Shown here: piece after piece, positions 8,371 to 16,097 of the stretch
How positions within the stretch are numbered: position 1 is the stretch's first letter
Layout: each line of letters begins with the position of its first letter
NCBI GenBank assembly: GCA_030430565.1
Contig: JAUIKS010000015.1
Location: forward strand, 1 to 64,000
From: Polyangia bacterium
GTDB taxonomy: Bacteria; Myxococcota_A; Polyangia; Nannocystales; Nannocystaceae
Reading direction: 5' to 3'
DNA: 64,000 nucleotides
Notes under the pieces: generated by a model
What the model was told of the DNA's origin: nothing
Databases searched by the model: none
The model's input: the letters and a program-made list of their open reading frames with translations, nothing else
Made by a program: the position numbers and the translations under genes

Positions 8371-9451
8371 CTCGACGCTCCTCGCCCCGCTCGCGCGGCA
8401 GCTGGAGCGTCGCCCTCGTCGCCCCCTCGAGCGCCTCCAGCGAGAGCGAGGCCGCCGCGCCGTAGGCCAGCGCGATCCTCCGCTCGACCATCGAGACCCC
8501 CTCGCCCCCGGGCCTGCGCCCGCGGAACGGGCCCGGGTTCTCGATCACGACTTCAACATGACCGTTTCGACCTGTCGAATCATTCATCAGTGAAACCGCG
8601 AGCGCGACGCGCCCGCGGTGCCCGGCGGCGGGGCCGTGCTTGACCGCGTTCTCAGCCAGCGGGAGCAGGATCATCGGCGGCACCGTCACGCCCGCGAGCG
8701 CGTCCTCGGGCGGGACCTCCCACGCGAGCGTGAACAGCTCGTCGTCGCGGAACAGGTGCAGCTCGAACAGATCCCGCACCAGCTGCAGCTCCCGCGTGAT
8801 CGCCCAGCGCTCGAGCCTGACGCCCGCGAGCACGGTGCGCAGGATCGCCGAGAGCTTCAAGATCGCCCGCTCCGCGACCTCGCCGTCCTCGCGGCACCAC
8901 TCCGCGATCGCGTTGAGCGTGTTGAAGAGGAAGTGCGGATCGAGATGGCTGCGCAGCGCCAGCAGCTCGGCGCGCTCGGCCGCGCGCGCCAGCGAGCGCG
9001 CCCGCGCCTCCGCGCGCGCCAGCTTCGCCTCGATCTCGATGTCGCGACCCAGACCCCACCCTCCTACCCAGAACAGCGCCGTCGAGACCAAGAGGCTCTC
9101 GCGGCCCGTCAAGAACGTCCGACCCATCCCCAGCGCGCGCGGGATCACGACCCCTAAGAGCGCCACAACGCCGGCGCCGCACGCCGCGTACACCAGCAGC
9201 CCGAGCGCCGCGCGTGCGCGCGGCTGCGCGCGCGCGCCCATTAGCCGACGCCACAGGTAGGGCGCGAGCGAGGCGAACAGGCCGCACATCGCCAGCCCCA
9301 GCGGGAGCGCCATGGGATCCCGGGACAGGCTGCGCTGCGCCGCGACCAAGGGCGCGCAGACCACGACGATCGGGATCAGGCGCCGCGGTGTGCTGAGCGC
9401 CGCGATCGTCTCGCCGAGCAGCCCCGCTCGCGCTCCCGCCTCGTCGCTCAC
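8363..9451 (-). CDS. LytS-type membrane histidine kinase
   Basis: 362 residues from GTG 9451, chosen because GTGA overlaps the stop codon of the upstream sugar transferase; the open frame extends 32 codons further but is Arg-rich and lies inside that gene. About five hydrophobic segments span residues 15-160, followed by a short coiled coil and a HisKA-like/His_kinase domain: LRSHLDPHFLFNTLNAI carries the phospho-acceptor His, PLAENAVKHG is the N box and GGEGVSMVERRIALAYG the G box of the HATPase fold. It lacks a periplasmic sensor domain, so it probably senses a membrane or envelope state. Its partner is the LytTR regulator next door. Confidence 0.92.
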   Translation of the reverse strand: MSDEAGARAGLLGETIAALSTPRRLIPIVVVCAPLVAAQRSLSRDPMALPLGLAMCGLFASLAPYLWRRLMGARAQPRARAALGLLVYAACGAGVVALLGVVIPRALGMGRTFLTGRESLLVSTALFWVGGWGLGRDIEIEAKLARAEARARSLARAAERAELLALRSHLDPHFLFNTLNAIAEWCREDGEVAERAILKLSAILRTVLAGVRLERWAITRELQLVRDLFELHLFRDDELFTLAWEVPPEDALAGVTVPPMILLPLAENAVKHGPAAGHRGRVALAVSLMNDSTGRNGHVEVVIENPGPFRGRRPGGEGVSMVERRIALAYGAAASLSLEALEGATRATLQLPRERGEERRDG

Positions 9452-10083
9452 TCGACGGCGACTCCACCACCCGCGCGCGCGAGCGCGCCGCGTCGCCGCT
9501 CGTCCAGCCGCAGCGCGCCGCGGTCCTTCCCGACGAGGTTCATCCACAGGGTCCGCGTCAGCAGCTTGAGATCCATCGCCACGTCGCGCTCGCGAGCGTA
9601 GGCGCTGTCGAGCGCGGCCGTCAACGCGGGCCCGCGCGCGCGGCAGACCTGGGCGAGCCCGGTCAGCCCGGGCGGGACATCACCGCGCTGGGCGAACGGC
9701 GGGTGCGCGCTCACGAGGCGATCGAGGTCCGCGCGCGTCAGGGGTCGCGGCCCGACCAGGCTCATGTCGCCGCGCAGCACGTTGAACAGCTGCGGCAGCT
9801 CGTCGAGGCCCCGCGCGCGCAGCCATCGGCCGAGGCGTGTCGGTCGGCGCGCCCGCGGATCTGTCTCACAGGTCATCGTCCGCAGCTTGTAGATACGAAA
9901 TTCCCGCCCGCCCTGACCGACGCGCGGCTGCGTGAAGAACACCGGTCGCCCGTCCAGCGCCCACACCACCGCCGCCAGCGCGCCCGTGACCACCGCGAAC
10001 AGCGGCACCGTCGGCGCGAGCAGGAGAAGGTCGAGCGCTCGCTTGCCGGCGCGCGCGCGTTGAGAACCGGTCTTTACGGCCAT
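9448..10083 (-). CDS. Undecaprenyl-phosphate sugar phosphotransferase (bacterial sugar transferase)
   Basis: 211 residues with one N-terminal transmembrane segment (LLLLAPTVPLFAVVTGALAAVVWAL) and the bacterial sugar-transferase domain: GRPVFFTQPRVGQGGREFRIYKLRTM, RLGRWLRARGLDELPQLFNVLRGDMSLVGPRP and the C-terminal RGDVPPGLTGLAQV. Such enzymes transfer a hexose-1-phosphate to undecaprenyl phosphate at the inner membrane to start exopolysaccharide or O-antigen repeat synthesis. The length fits the short PssY/WcaJ C-domain type without the large N-terminal membrane region. It is the first gene of a coupled three-gene unit with the LytS/LytR pair, which suggests that polysaccharide initiation and the two-component system share control. 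Confidence 0.92.
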   Translation of the reverse strand: MAVKTGSQRARAGKRALDLLLLAPTVPLFAVVTGALAAVVWALDGRPVFFTQPRVGQGGREFRIYKLRTMTCETDPRARRPTRLGRWLRARGLDELPQLFNVLRGDMSLVGPRPLTRADLDRLVSAHPPFAQRGDVPPGLTGLAQVCRARGPALTAALDSAYARERDVAMDLKLLTRTLWMNLVGKDRGALRLDERRRGALARAGGGVAVE

Positions 10084-10181
10084 GTAGAGGGTCTCGCACA
10101 GCCCGGTCAGCCGCGCGCCCCCTCATCGCGTGAACGGCCGACGCCCGCGCCTGAGCCGTCGCGAGCGCCACGCGAGCGGCG

Positions 10182-10535
10182 TCACCAGCTCGGGGTCTCG
10201 ACCGACGGATCGGGCGCGGCCTTGGAGCCCCCGTTGCCCGCCGCGTCGCCGCCGTCTCCACCATCGCCTCCACCGTCTCCGCCGCCCTCCTCGAGGGGCT
10301 TGTCGGCGGCCTCGGCGGCCGCGACGGCCTTGGCCTCCGCCTCCTTAACCTTGGCCTCGGCCTCCTTCATGCGCGCCTCGGCCTCCTTCGCGCGCGCCTC
10401 GGCCTTCTTCATCTCGGCCTCGGCCTCCTTCGCCTTGGCCTCCGCCTCCTTCGCCTTCCCGCACCCCATCGGGCCTGCGGTGGTCGTTGCGATCAGCACG
10501 GTCGCGGCAAGAAAACGCTCGAGATCGAACTTCAT
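10182..10535 (-). CDS. Small lipoprotein with Ala/Lys/Glu coiled-coil repeats
   Basis: 117 residues from ATG 10535 (an alternative ATG is at 10544). The signal peptide ends in lipobox GPMGC (Cys about 27). Residues 29-75 are a run of near-identical heptad-like units (KAKEAEA, KKAEARA, KEAEARM) predicted to form a long charged coiled coil. The rest is a Gly/Asp-rich tail (GGGDGGGDGGDGGD) and a Pro-containing end. This layout resembles Lpp/OprI-like or Ala-rich structural lipoproteins, but there is no terminal Lys for peptidoglycan attachment. Function unknown. The repeat DNA (gcctccttcgcgcgcgcctc-like units) is prone to length change. Confidence 0.7.
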   Translation of the reverse strand: MKFDLERFLAATVLIATTTAGPMGCGKAKEAEAKAKEAEAEMKKAEARAKEAEARMKEAEAKVKEAEAKAVAAAEAADKPLEEGGGDGGGDGGDGGDAAGNGGSKAAPDPSVETPSW

Positions 10536-10824
10536 GGGGGGCATGGGGCCGTTATACATCCGGACAAGACCTCGCCGCCAGCCCTGCGCCGCCTTCACCC
10601 CTCCGAGCGCCCAGGGGCGGGGTGAGGCGTGCGCGCCCGAGCGACGGGCGCCAGATCCGCCCGCCGTCGCGCCTCGCCACGCGGCGTCGCCCTCGAGCGC
10701 CGATGTCATGATCCGGATCGACGGGGCTCCATGGTTTTTTCGTAGGGAGACGCTGAGCCGCGTCATGTCGCAGCGCGTGGACATCGAGCCATCCCCGCGC
10801 TACTGTCACATTCAGGTAGACATC

Positions 10825-11664
10825 ATGAATAAGAAGTTGAGCTTCGCGGAGCGGATGAAGTCCTATGAGCACGCCGAGGCGGGACGGCGCTTTCTGCCGA
10901 TGATCCCCGTGATCGCGCGCCTCGACGGCAAGGGCTTCTCCAAGTTCACCGCCGACCTCGCGCGGCCCTACGATCAACGTCTCTCCGAGCTGATGATCGA
11001 CATGACGATCGCGCTCGTGCGCGAGACCTCGGCGTGCGTCGGCTACACGCAGTCCGACGAGCTCAGCCTCGTCTGGTACAGCGACGACTACCAGCGTCAG
11101 ATCTATCACGACGGTCGGATCCAGAAGATGGTCTCGCTGCTGGCGGCGCGCGCGAGCGTCTGGTTCAACGCCGCGCTGCGCGAGCGGATGCCCGAGAAAG
11201 CCGCGCAGGCGCCCGTGTTCGACTGCCGCGCGTTCACGGTGCCGACCAAGGTCGAGGCCGCGAACGTCCTGCTCTGGCGCGAGCGCGACGCCACGCGCAA
11301 CAGCCTCAGCATGGCCGCGCGCGCCCACTACGAGCACGCCGCGCTGCACGGCAAGGGGCACCGCGAGCTCCACGACCTGCTCATGGCCAAGGGCGTCAAC
11401 TGGAACGACTACCCCGCGTTCTTCAAGCGCGGCAGCTACGTGCAGGCGCGGACCGTTCACCGCCCGTTCTCGACCGCCGAGCTCGAGTCGCTGCCGCCGC
11501 GCCACGACGCGCGGCGCGACCCGGAGCTCGTGGTCGAGCGCCGCGTGTTCGAGCGCCTCGAGCTCCCGCCGCTCTCGCGCGTCAGCAACCGCGTCGAGGT
11601 GATCTTCGACGCCGCCGCGCCTGTCCTCGCCGGCGACGCGGGCGACGACGACGACGAGAGCTGA
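10825..11664 (+). CDS. thg1: tRNA-His guanylyltransferase (Thg1)-like protein
   Basis: 279 residues. The start ATG at 10825 lies right before the conserved N-terminus; the frame is open for over 1 kb upstream, but that part is a shadow of the genes on the other strand. Diagnostic Thg1 motifs are present: IARLDGKGFSKFT (metal-binding Asp and Gly-Lys-Gly-Phe), GYTQSDELSLV with the two-metal Asp/Glu pair, and FDCRAFTVP. The family adds nucleotides in the 3'-5' direction to tRNA 5' ends; bacterial members (TLPs) mostly repair truncated tRNAs rather than adding G-1 to tRNA-His. The C-terminal 40 residues are acidic (GDAGDDDDES) and probably disordered. It ends at a strong hairpin. Confidence 0.92.
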   Translation: MNKKLSFAERMKSYEHAEAGRRFLPMIPVIARLDGKGFSKFTADLARPYDQRLSELMIDMTIALVRETSACVGYTQSDELSLVWYSDDYQRQIYHDGRIQKMVSLLAARASVWFNAALRERMPEKAAQAPVFDCRAFTVPTKVEAANVLLWRERDATRNSLSMAARAHYEHAALHGKGHRELHDLLMAKGVNWNDYPAFFKRGSYVQARTVHRPFSTAELESLPPRHDARRDPELVVERRVFERLELPPLSRVSNRVEVIFDAAAPVLAGDAGDDDDES

Positions 11665-11674
11665 TCACGCTCGC

Positions 11675-11706
11675 TCGATCACCTGGCGCTTACGCCAGGT
11701 GGTCGA
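11675..11706. terminator. Hairpin between convergent genes
   Basis: A near-perfect 14-bp stem (tcgatcacctggcg / cgccaggtggtcga, one G-T type mismatch) with loop ctta. It sits 11 nt after the Thg1 stop and 16 nt after the stop of the FG-GAP fragment on the other strand. There is no T-tract, so it may act as a bidirectional 3' stabiliser or attenuator rather than a classic intrinsic terminator. Confidence 0.65.
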
Positions 11707-11721
11707 GCCCGCGCGCGGCGC

Positions 11722-12120
11722 TCAGCCGAGCACCTTGCACTCACCGGTGCCGTTGTCTTTGTTGTTGTCCGTCCGGCACTCCTTCCAGGGGTGCGCGGGC
11801 TCTTCGTCGTCGACCACGACCCACGCGGGCGTCGTGCCGTCCTGCACCGAGAGCGGCACCATGTCCCCGGGGACGAGCACGTCCTCCGCCTGCGCCGGGT
11901 ACAGCACGTTCATCGTCACGCCCTGGGCGAACTGCACGCCGCCGTTGCCGGGCTCGCCCTCGTAGAAGTACACCGGCACGCCGGCGGGCGCCGGCGCCTC
12001 GCCGATGTTCCGCACGCGACCGACGAGCGCGTACTCCTCGTTCGGCGGGCAGCGGCGCTTGAGCTCGACCACGAGATCCGGCGCCGAGAATTCGCCGTCG
12101 GGCTGCACGTTCTGCCGGAA
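11722..12120 (-). pseudogene. C-terminal piece of a split FG-GAP lipoprotein gene
   Basis: 132 in-frame codons starting FRQNVQPDGEFSAPDLVV and ending at a TGA, with no credible start codon or signal peptide. The content is a CARDB/adhesion-like beta domain (ALVGRVRNIGEAPAPAGVPVYFYEGEPG) of the sort that follows FG-GAP repeats. The first residues, FRQN, are also the last ancestral residues of the middle piece at 16086-17432 (PGLNNFRQN). Its upstream end coincides with a 12-bp direct repeat. Fusing the pieces at the repeat keeps the frame, so I read this as the severed 3' end of one gene. Confidence 0.8.
12109..12120. repeat. 12-bp direct repeat, left copy
   Basis: gttctgccggaa, identical to 16086-16097 and in the same orientation. 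It encodes FRQN on the minus strand in both gene pieces and marks the left edge of the 4-kb insert. Confidence 0.85.
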
Positions 12121-12754
12121 CACGCAGCCCCGCCCCTACACGCCTGATCTTCCTCAACAAACCCGGCGCCCGACGCCGCGCGCCAGGGCGCGTGCCCTCG
12201 CTGTGCCAGGCACGCGGCGCGCCCGATCACCGCGCGCGCGTCTCGAGCAGCTCGTGCGTCGCGCGATAGAGCGCGATAGAGCTCGCTGTCGCCATCGCCG
12301 GAGAGAGACCGCATGCTGACGCCCGCCAAGAGGGGACGGTGTAGAGGGGGCGCGGCGACGATCTCCCCGATCGCGACGGCCGCGAATTTGTAGTCGTGAT
12401 CCTCGCTCGCCTTGCGCACGAGCGCCGCCGCGACGCGCGACGAAAGCCTTGAGGTCGCGATCGCCGGGGCGGCGGCGCTCCCCGGGGCGCCGATCTACTC
12501 CGTCGTGGTCGGCGTCGCGATCCTCGACGAGCTGGACGAGGCGGGCGTCAACCCGCACGAGACGCTCAACGCGGCGGCGCTCGCCGGCGGCCTCCCACTC
12601 GACGCCCCCACGCGCGTCCACAACGTCCACAGCGAGCAGGAGCTCCGCGACGCGCTCGCCTGGGCCCGCGACGCGGCGGTCCTCTGCGAGCTCGCGCTCC
12701 CGAGCCCGCTACCCCATCAGCAGCGGCTCGCCGGCGGTGGTACGCTGTGCGCCG
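12121..12754. other. 634 bp with degenerate coding remnants
   Basis: No intact gene. On the minus strand a protein-like stretch (LVRKASEDHDYKFAAVAIGE...) runs into a 10-bp tandem duplication (gcgatagagc twice at about 12261-12281). Removing one copy restores an ending ELYRATHELLETRAR followed by a stop, so this looks like a frameshifted gene end whose 5' part is scrambled. On the plus strand about 12430-12720 has good GC3 bias and a protein-like translation (IYSVVVGVAILDELDEAGVN) but no proper end before the next gene. I cannot assign either to a family. Confidence 0.4.
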
Positions 12755-13330
12755 ATGCGGCTGTGCCCCAAATGTCAAAAGCACGTCCGGGTGCGCGAGC
12801 TCGAGTGCCCCTTCTGCGACCAGCGCGTTCGCCTCGCCACCTGGATCCCCGCTCGCCTGCTCTCGCTCGCCTCCATGGCGACCGCGCTCGGCGGCGCGGC
12901 GAGCTGCGCGGGCGGAGACGGCGGGGGCACCAGCGACGGCGGCACCAACGCCAGCTCGACGAGCTTCGGCGCGACCTCGACGACCGGCGGCGTGCAGACG
13001 ACGTCCACGAATTCGACGTCCACGAGCAGCATGGGCGGGACAGGGACGACCGCGGGTCCGGGCACGAGCTCGACGAGCTTCGGGAGCACCGGCTCGTCCG
13101 GGGGTTCGTCGTCAACCACCTTCTCGACCACCGGCGCGACGACCTTCGCGACGACGCTCGCTACCACGATGACGACGGCCTTCACGACCGGGATGACGAC
13201 GGGCACCACCGAGGACATGTCGACGACGGTCGTCCTGCCCTACGCCGGCGCCGCCCCGGACGATGAGCCGCCCTACGAGAACGGGCTGCAGCCCGACGAG
13301 GATCCTCCAGACGACGAGCCCTCGCCGTAG
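12755..13330 (+). CDS. Zinc-ribbon / Ser-Thr-rich membrane-anchored protein
   Basis: 191 residues from ATG 12755. The first 25 residues form a four-Cys zinc ribbon (MRLCPKCQKHV ... LECPFCDQRV). A hydrophobic segment follows (ARLLSLASMATALGGAASC, ending in a lipobox-like AASC), then about 120 residues dominated by Gly, Ser and Thr, and an acidic Pro-rich tail (DDEPPYENGLQPDEDPPDDEP). A metal-binding motif before the membrane anchor is unusual: the ribbon should stay in the cytoplasm while the stalk is exported. Its 3' end overlaps the convergent radical SAM gene by 58 bp. Function unknown. Confidence 0.72.
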   Translation: MRLCPKCQKHVRVRELECPFCDQRVRLATWIPARLLSLASMATALGGAASCAGGDGGGTSDGGTNASSTSFGATSTTGGVQTTSTNSTSTSSMGGTGTTAGPGTSSTSFGSTGSSGGSSSTTFSTTGATTFATTLATTMTTAFTTGMTTGTTEDMSTTVVLPYAGAAPDDEPPYENGLQPDEDPPDDEPSP

Positions 13331-14643
13331 TCGGTCAACGGCGCGCCGACGCCCAGCGGGTCCATGACGCGGCTCGTCCGCGGCGGCTCGACCGCGACGC
13401 GCTCACCGGTCTCGATCCGCTCGAGCACCAGACGAAACAGCCCGTTGTCGAAGGGCCGCCCGGTCCCCGCGCGGACCTGCTCGATCCGCTCCTGCAGACC
13501 GCGGGCGCGCAGGTCCAGCGCGCGGTGATGACAGAACGGGTTGTTGCCAGGGCGCCCGAACAGCGGCTCGGTCATCGTCGTGCAGCCGGCCTTGCACGTC
13601 TCGGCGTAATAGCAGCTCGCGCAGTAGCCCCACAGCGAGTCCACGCCGCGCTCGCGAAAGAAGCGCAGCGCCGCGGAGCGCCCCCAGAGCTCGCTAAGAT
13701 CGTGATCGCGCAGCGAGCCCGCGCCGTTGATCTCGCCGTCGAGGCTCGGGCAGCCCTTGAGCCGCCCGTCGCTCTCGATGCCGAGCCCGGCGATCCCCGC
13801 CGCGCAGCCGCGGTAGTGACCCTCGGAGTCGAAGGGGCGGCGCATCGGGTGCTCGAGCGGGCCGAAGTAGCCGACGCTGTTACCTGGCCAAAAGCGCACC
13901 CCGAGCGCGCGGCAGCGATCGAGCGCGAGCTCCAGGACGTCGAAGACCTCGGGGATCATGTAGGGCTGCAGCAGGATCTCCGGATGATCCGCCGCGTTGC
14001 CGTGGGCGACCGTGAGCTGGACCTGCCACGAGCGGATCCCCTCCGGCGCCGCCAGCTCCAAGAGCGGCAGCAGCTCGCGGTAGGTCCACGCGTTGATCTG
14101 CGAGTTCATCGAGACCTGCACGCCCGCGGCGCGAAGCCGGCGCATCGCCGTGAACGCGCGCTCCCAGCTGCGCGCCCGACCGCGCAGGCGATCGTGGGTC
14201 TCGGCGAGCCCGTCGATCGACAGCGTCACGACCTGGACGCCGGCCTCGACCATCAGCGCGACGCGGCGCTCGTCGAGGTTGTAGCCGCCGGTCGTGACCA
14301 TGCAGGTCATGCCCCGCGCGCGGATCGATCGGACGATCTCAGCGAAGTCCCCGCGCAGGTACGCCTCGCCGCCGATCAACGAGACCTCGCTGACGCCGAG
14401 CGCCGCGAGCTGCTCGACCACCCGCAGACACTCCGCCGTCGTGAGCTCGTTCGGTCGCGCGCGCCCGGCTCGCGGACCGCAGTGGAGACAGCGCTGGTCA
14501 CACGCGAGCGTCAGCTCCCAGACCGCGAGCCCCGGCCGCGGCGCGTCGCTCGGCGTCCTCAGGTCGCGCGCGCGCCGAGCGTAGCGCGACGAGCTCGGCT
14601 GCTCGAGCAGCGGTAGACGGACGCGGCGCTCACGGGATCCCAC
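13273..14643 (-). CDS. Radical SAM/SPASM-domain enzyme
   Basis: 456 residues. The radical SAM core begins with WELTLACDQRCLHCGPRAG, giving the Cx3Cx2C that binds the SAM-coordinated 4Fe-4S cluster, followed by the GGEAYLRGDF loop and VVTLSIDGLAETHDRLRG. A SPASM-type C-terminal region has further cysteines (GCAAGIAGLGIESDGRLKGCPSL, then GYCASCYYAETCKAGCTTM and a later FCHH), able to hold auxiliary clusters. Relatives mature RiPP peptides, sulfatases or quinone cofactors by H-atom abstraction. The C-terminus ends in GSSSGGSSSGCSPFS, read antisense to the zinc-ribbon gene. It lies outside the RiPP block delimited by the 13-bp repeats, so a role in that pathway is not demonstrated. Confidence 0.88.
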   Translation of the reverse strand: MGSRERRVRLPLLEQPSSSRYARRARDLRTPSDAPRPGLAVWELTLACDQRCLHCGPRAGRARPNELTTAECLRVVEQLAALGVSEVSLIGGEAYLRGDFAEIVRSIRARGMTCMVTTGGYNLDERRVALMVEAGVQVVTLSIDGLAETHDRLRGRARSWERAFTAMRRLRAAGVQVSMNSQINAWTYRELLPLLELAAPEGIRSWQVQLTVAHGNAADHPEILLQPYMIPEVFDVLELALDRCRALGVRFWPGNSVGYFGPLEHPMRRPFDSEGHYRGCAAGIAGLGIESDGRLKGCPSLDGEINGAGSLRDHDLSELWGRSAALRFFRERGVDSLWGYCASCYYAETCKAGCTTMTEPLFGRPGNNPFCHHRALDLRARGLQERIEQVRAGTGRPFDNGLFRLVLERIETGERVAVEPPRTSRVMDPLGVGAPLTDYGEGSSSGGSSSGCSPFS

Positions 14644-14690
14644 GCGCCCACGCTAGCACGCGCGCCGCGTGCAGCCGGCGACGCGCTCGT

Positions 14691-15425
14691 TCAGCCGTGA
14701 CGCGTCGCGAACGCGGTGATCCGCTCGACCCACTCCGCCGACACTGGCATCGTGTGCTGCAGGCCCTCGACGATGTGCACCTCGGGATCGGTGAACTCCC
14801 GCGCCAGCGCGCGGATCCCCTCGGGGTCCGAGAAGATCGCGTCGGCCGTCCCCGCCGCGAACAAGCCCGCGACATCCGGCACCGGCCACAGCTCGATCTC
14901 CGGTCGCGCGAAGGCGGGCTTGAAGCCCGCGACGTACACCCCGAAGCGCAGCGTGTCGCCGAAGGGCAGCGCCCCGCGCTTCGCCGCGCCGCTCACGACC
15001 GCCGCCATCGCGCACCCTTGGCTGAAGCCCAGGACCCCGACGACGCGTCGACCCGAGGTCGCCGCGCGCACGCGCTCGAGGCTCGGCGCGAGCGCGCGGT
15101 AGGTCTTCTCACCGCTCGCGGGATCCGTGACGGCGTCAAACCAATCACCGTGCTCGCCGCCCTGCCAAAACACCCCCTCGCAGAACGCCGCGTCGGCGTC
15201 CTGACCGACCTTGGCGTAGGTCGAGCGCGCCCACGACACGAGCCCCGCGACCTGCTCCTTCGACATCCTCCCGGCGGCGTCCGGCGCCACCAGCTCGAAG
15301 CCCGCCGCGCGCAGCGAGTCGGCGATCGGCCCGAGCAGCGCGAGCATCGAGCGCCCGGACATCGTGACCCCGTGGAGCACGAGGATCGTCGGCTTCTGCG
15401 TGGAGTCCAGCGACGGCGTGTGCAT
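14691..15425 (-). CDS. FSH1-like serine hydrolase
   Basis: 244 residues from ATG 15425; the extra 31 upstream codons are Arg-rich and rejected. It has an alpha/beta-hydrolase fold beginning with ILVLHGVTMSGRSML (oxyanion His-Gly region), a nucleophile elbow GFSQG, an Asp in AGTADAIFSD and a catalytic His in GLQHTMPVSAEWV. The overall layout, including the LGFSQGCAMAAVV helix and the late PxSxEWxxRI ending, matches the FSH1/OVCA2 family of small cytosolic carboxylesterases. The substrate is unknown. It runs in the same direction as the radical SAM gene, 48 bp upstream of it, and could be co-transcribed. Confidence 0.82.
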   Translation of the reverse strand: MHTPSLDSTQKPTILVLHGVTMSGRSMLALLGPIADSLRAAGFELVAPDAAGRMSKEQVAGLVSWARSTYAKVGQDADAAFCEGVFWQGGEHGDWFDAVTDPASGEKTYRALAPSLERVRAATSGRRVVGVLGFSQGCAMAAVVSGAAKRGALPFGDTLRFGVYVAGFKPAFARPEIELWPVPDVAGLFAAGTADAIFSDPEGIRALAREFTDPEVHIVEGLQHTMPVSAEWVERITAFATRHG

Positions 15426-15477
15426 GACCCTCGCAGTGTACTGCCCGCCGCCGCCGCGCGAGCGCCGAGCGCATACC

Positions 15478-15831
15478 TCACGCCGCGGCGTCGTGACCGG
15501 GGACCTCGATCCGCACACCTCGACTCGGGACCGCGAGGCTGACCGTCACGGCGCGATCGGGCGCGTGCCGCTCCCGCGCGACGACCGTGACGACGCACCG
15601 CGGCGCCGAATACTCGCGGATCAGAAAGCGCCCCTTTGGGTCCGCGAAGAACTCGTAGCTTCGCTCGCCGCAGCGCGCCTGCACGAGGTACGCCGCCGCG
15701 GGATCGACGGAGTCGATGGTCCCCGAGATGACGCGCGGCGGGCCGTAGGGACCGCACGCGTCGGCCTCCGGAGACGTGGCCGTCGCCAAGAGCAGGACAC
15801 AGAGAGCTGCGATGATCTTTCCAAGGCGCAT
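15478..15831 (-). CDS. Small secreted Cys-containing protein
   Basis: 117 residues. A clear Sec signal peptide (MRLGKIIAALCVLLLATATSPEADA) is followed by a mature beta-rich domain of about 90 residues with three Cys (CGPYGPP, ARCGERSYEF, PRCVVTVV) and a repeated strand pattern including FFADPKGRFLIREY, reminiscent of carboxypeptidase-regulatory-like or transthyretin-like folds. No catalytic motif. Same strand as the hydrolase, 52 bp before its start. Function unknown. Confidence 0.72.
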   Translation of the reverse strand: MRLGKIIAALCVLLLATATSPEADACGPYGPPRVISGTIDSVDPAAAYLVQARCGERSYEFFADPKGRFLIREYSAPRCVVTVVARERHAPDRAVTVSLAVPSRGVRIEVPGHDAAA

Positions 15832-16085
15832 ACTCGCTCCAACGGGCCCGCGCGGCGCGGGTTTCTCGATTCGTCGTGAACACCGCTGTAACGCGACGCT
15901 TCACGATCACGCGCGGACGCGCGCAGCGACGCGCGCAGCCGAGCGCGACGTGCCATCAACCCCGCACAGCCCCGCGGCCCGTCGCGACGCGCCGCGTACT
16001 CGGGGTCTGACGCGCGCCCGCGCGTGCTTCCCCGCAGCCCCCGCTACGCGGCGCGCAGGGCCATCCGTGAGCCGCGAGGCGTCGT

Positions 16086-16097
16086 GTTCTGCCGGAA
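16086..16097. repeat. 12-bp direct repeat, right copy
   Basis: gttctgccggaa, identical to 12109-12120; the last ancestral codons of the middle FG-GAP piece. Confidence 0.85.

Larger units (their letters stand above)
12121..16085. other. 4-kb block interrupting the FG-GAP gene (insert 1)
   Basis: The DNA between the two 12-bp repeats carries degenerate coding remnants, a zinc-ribbon lipoprotein, a radical SAM enzyme, an FSH1-like hydrolase and a small secreted protein. There is no transposase or recombinase, and I found no terminal inverted repeat when comparing the ends. The mechanism of arrival is unknown; microhomology-mediated insertion or an old element that lost its enzyme are both possible. 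Confidence 0.65.

Noticed and set aside
9703-10824. Long N-terminal extension of the Thg1-like gene
   Set aside because: Runs over a sugar-transferase gene and a lipoprotein gene on the other strand; the conserved domain starts at 10825.
13273-14643. Assigning the radical SAM enzyme to the RiPP cluster
   Set aside because: It lies in a different insert with its own direct repeat, on the opposite strand, separated by the FG-GAP middle piece.
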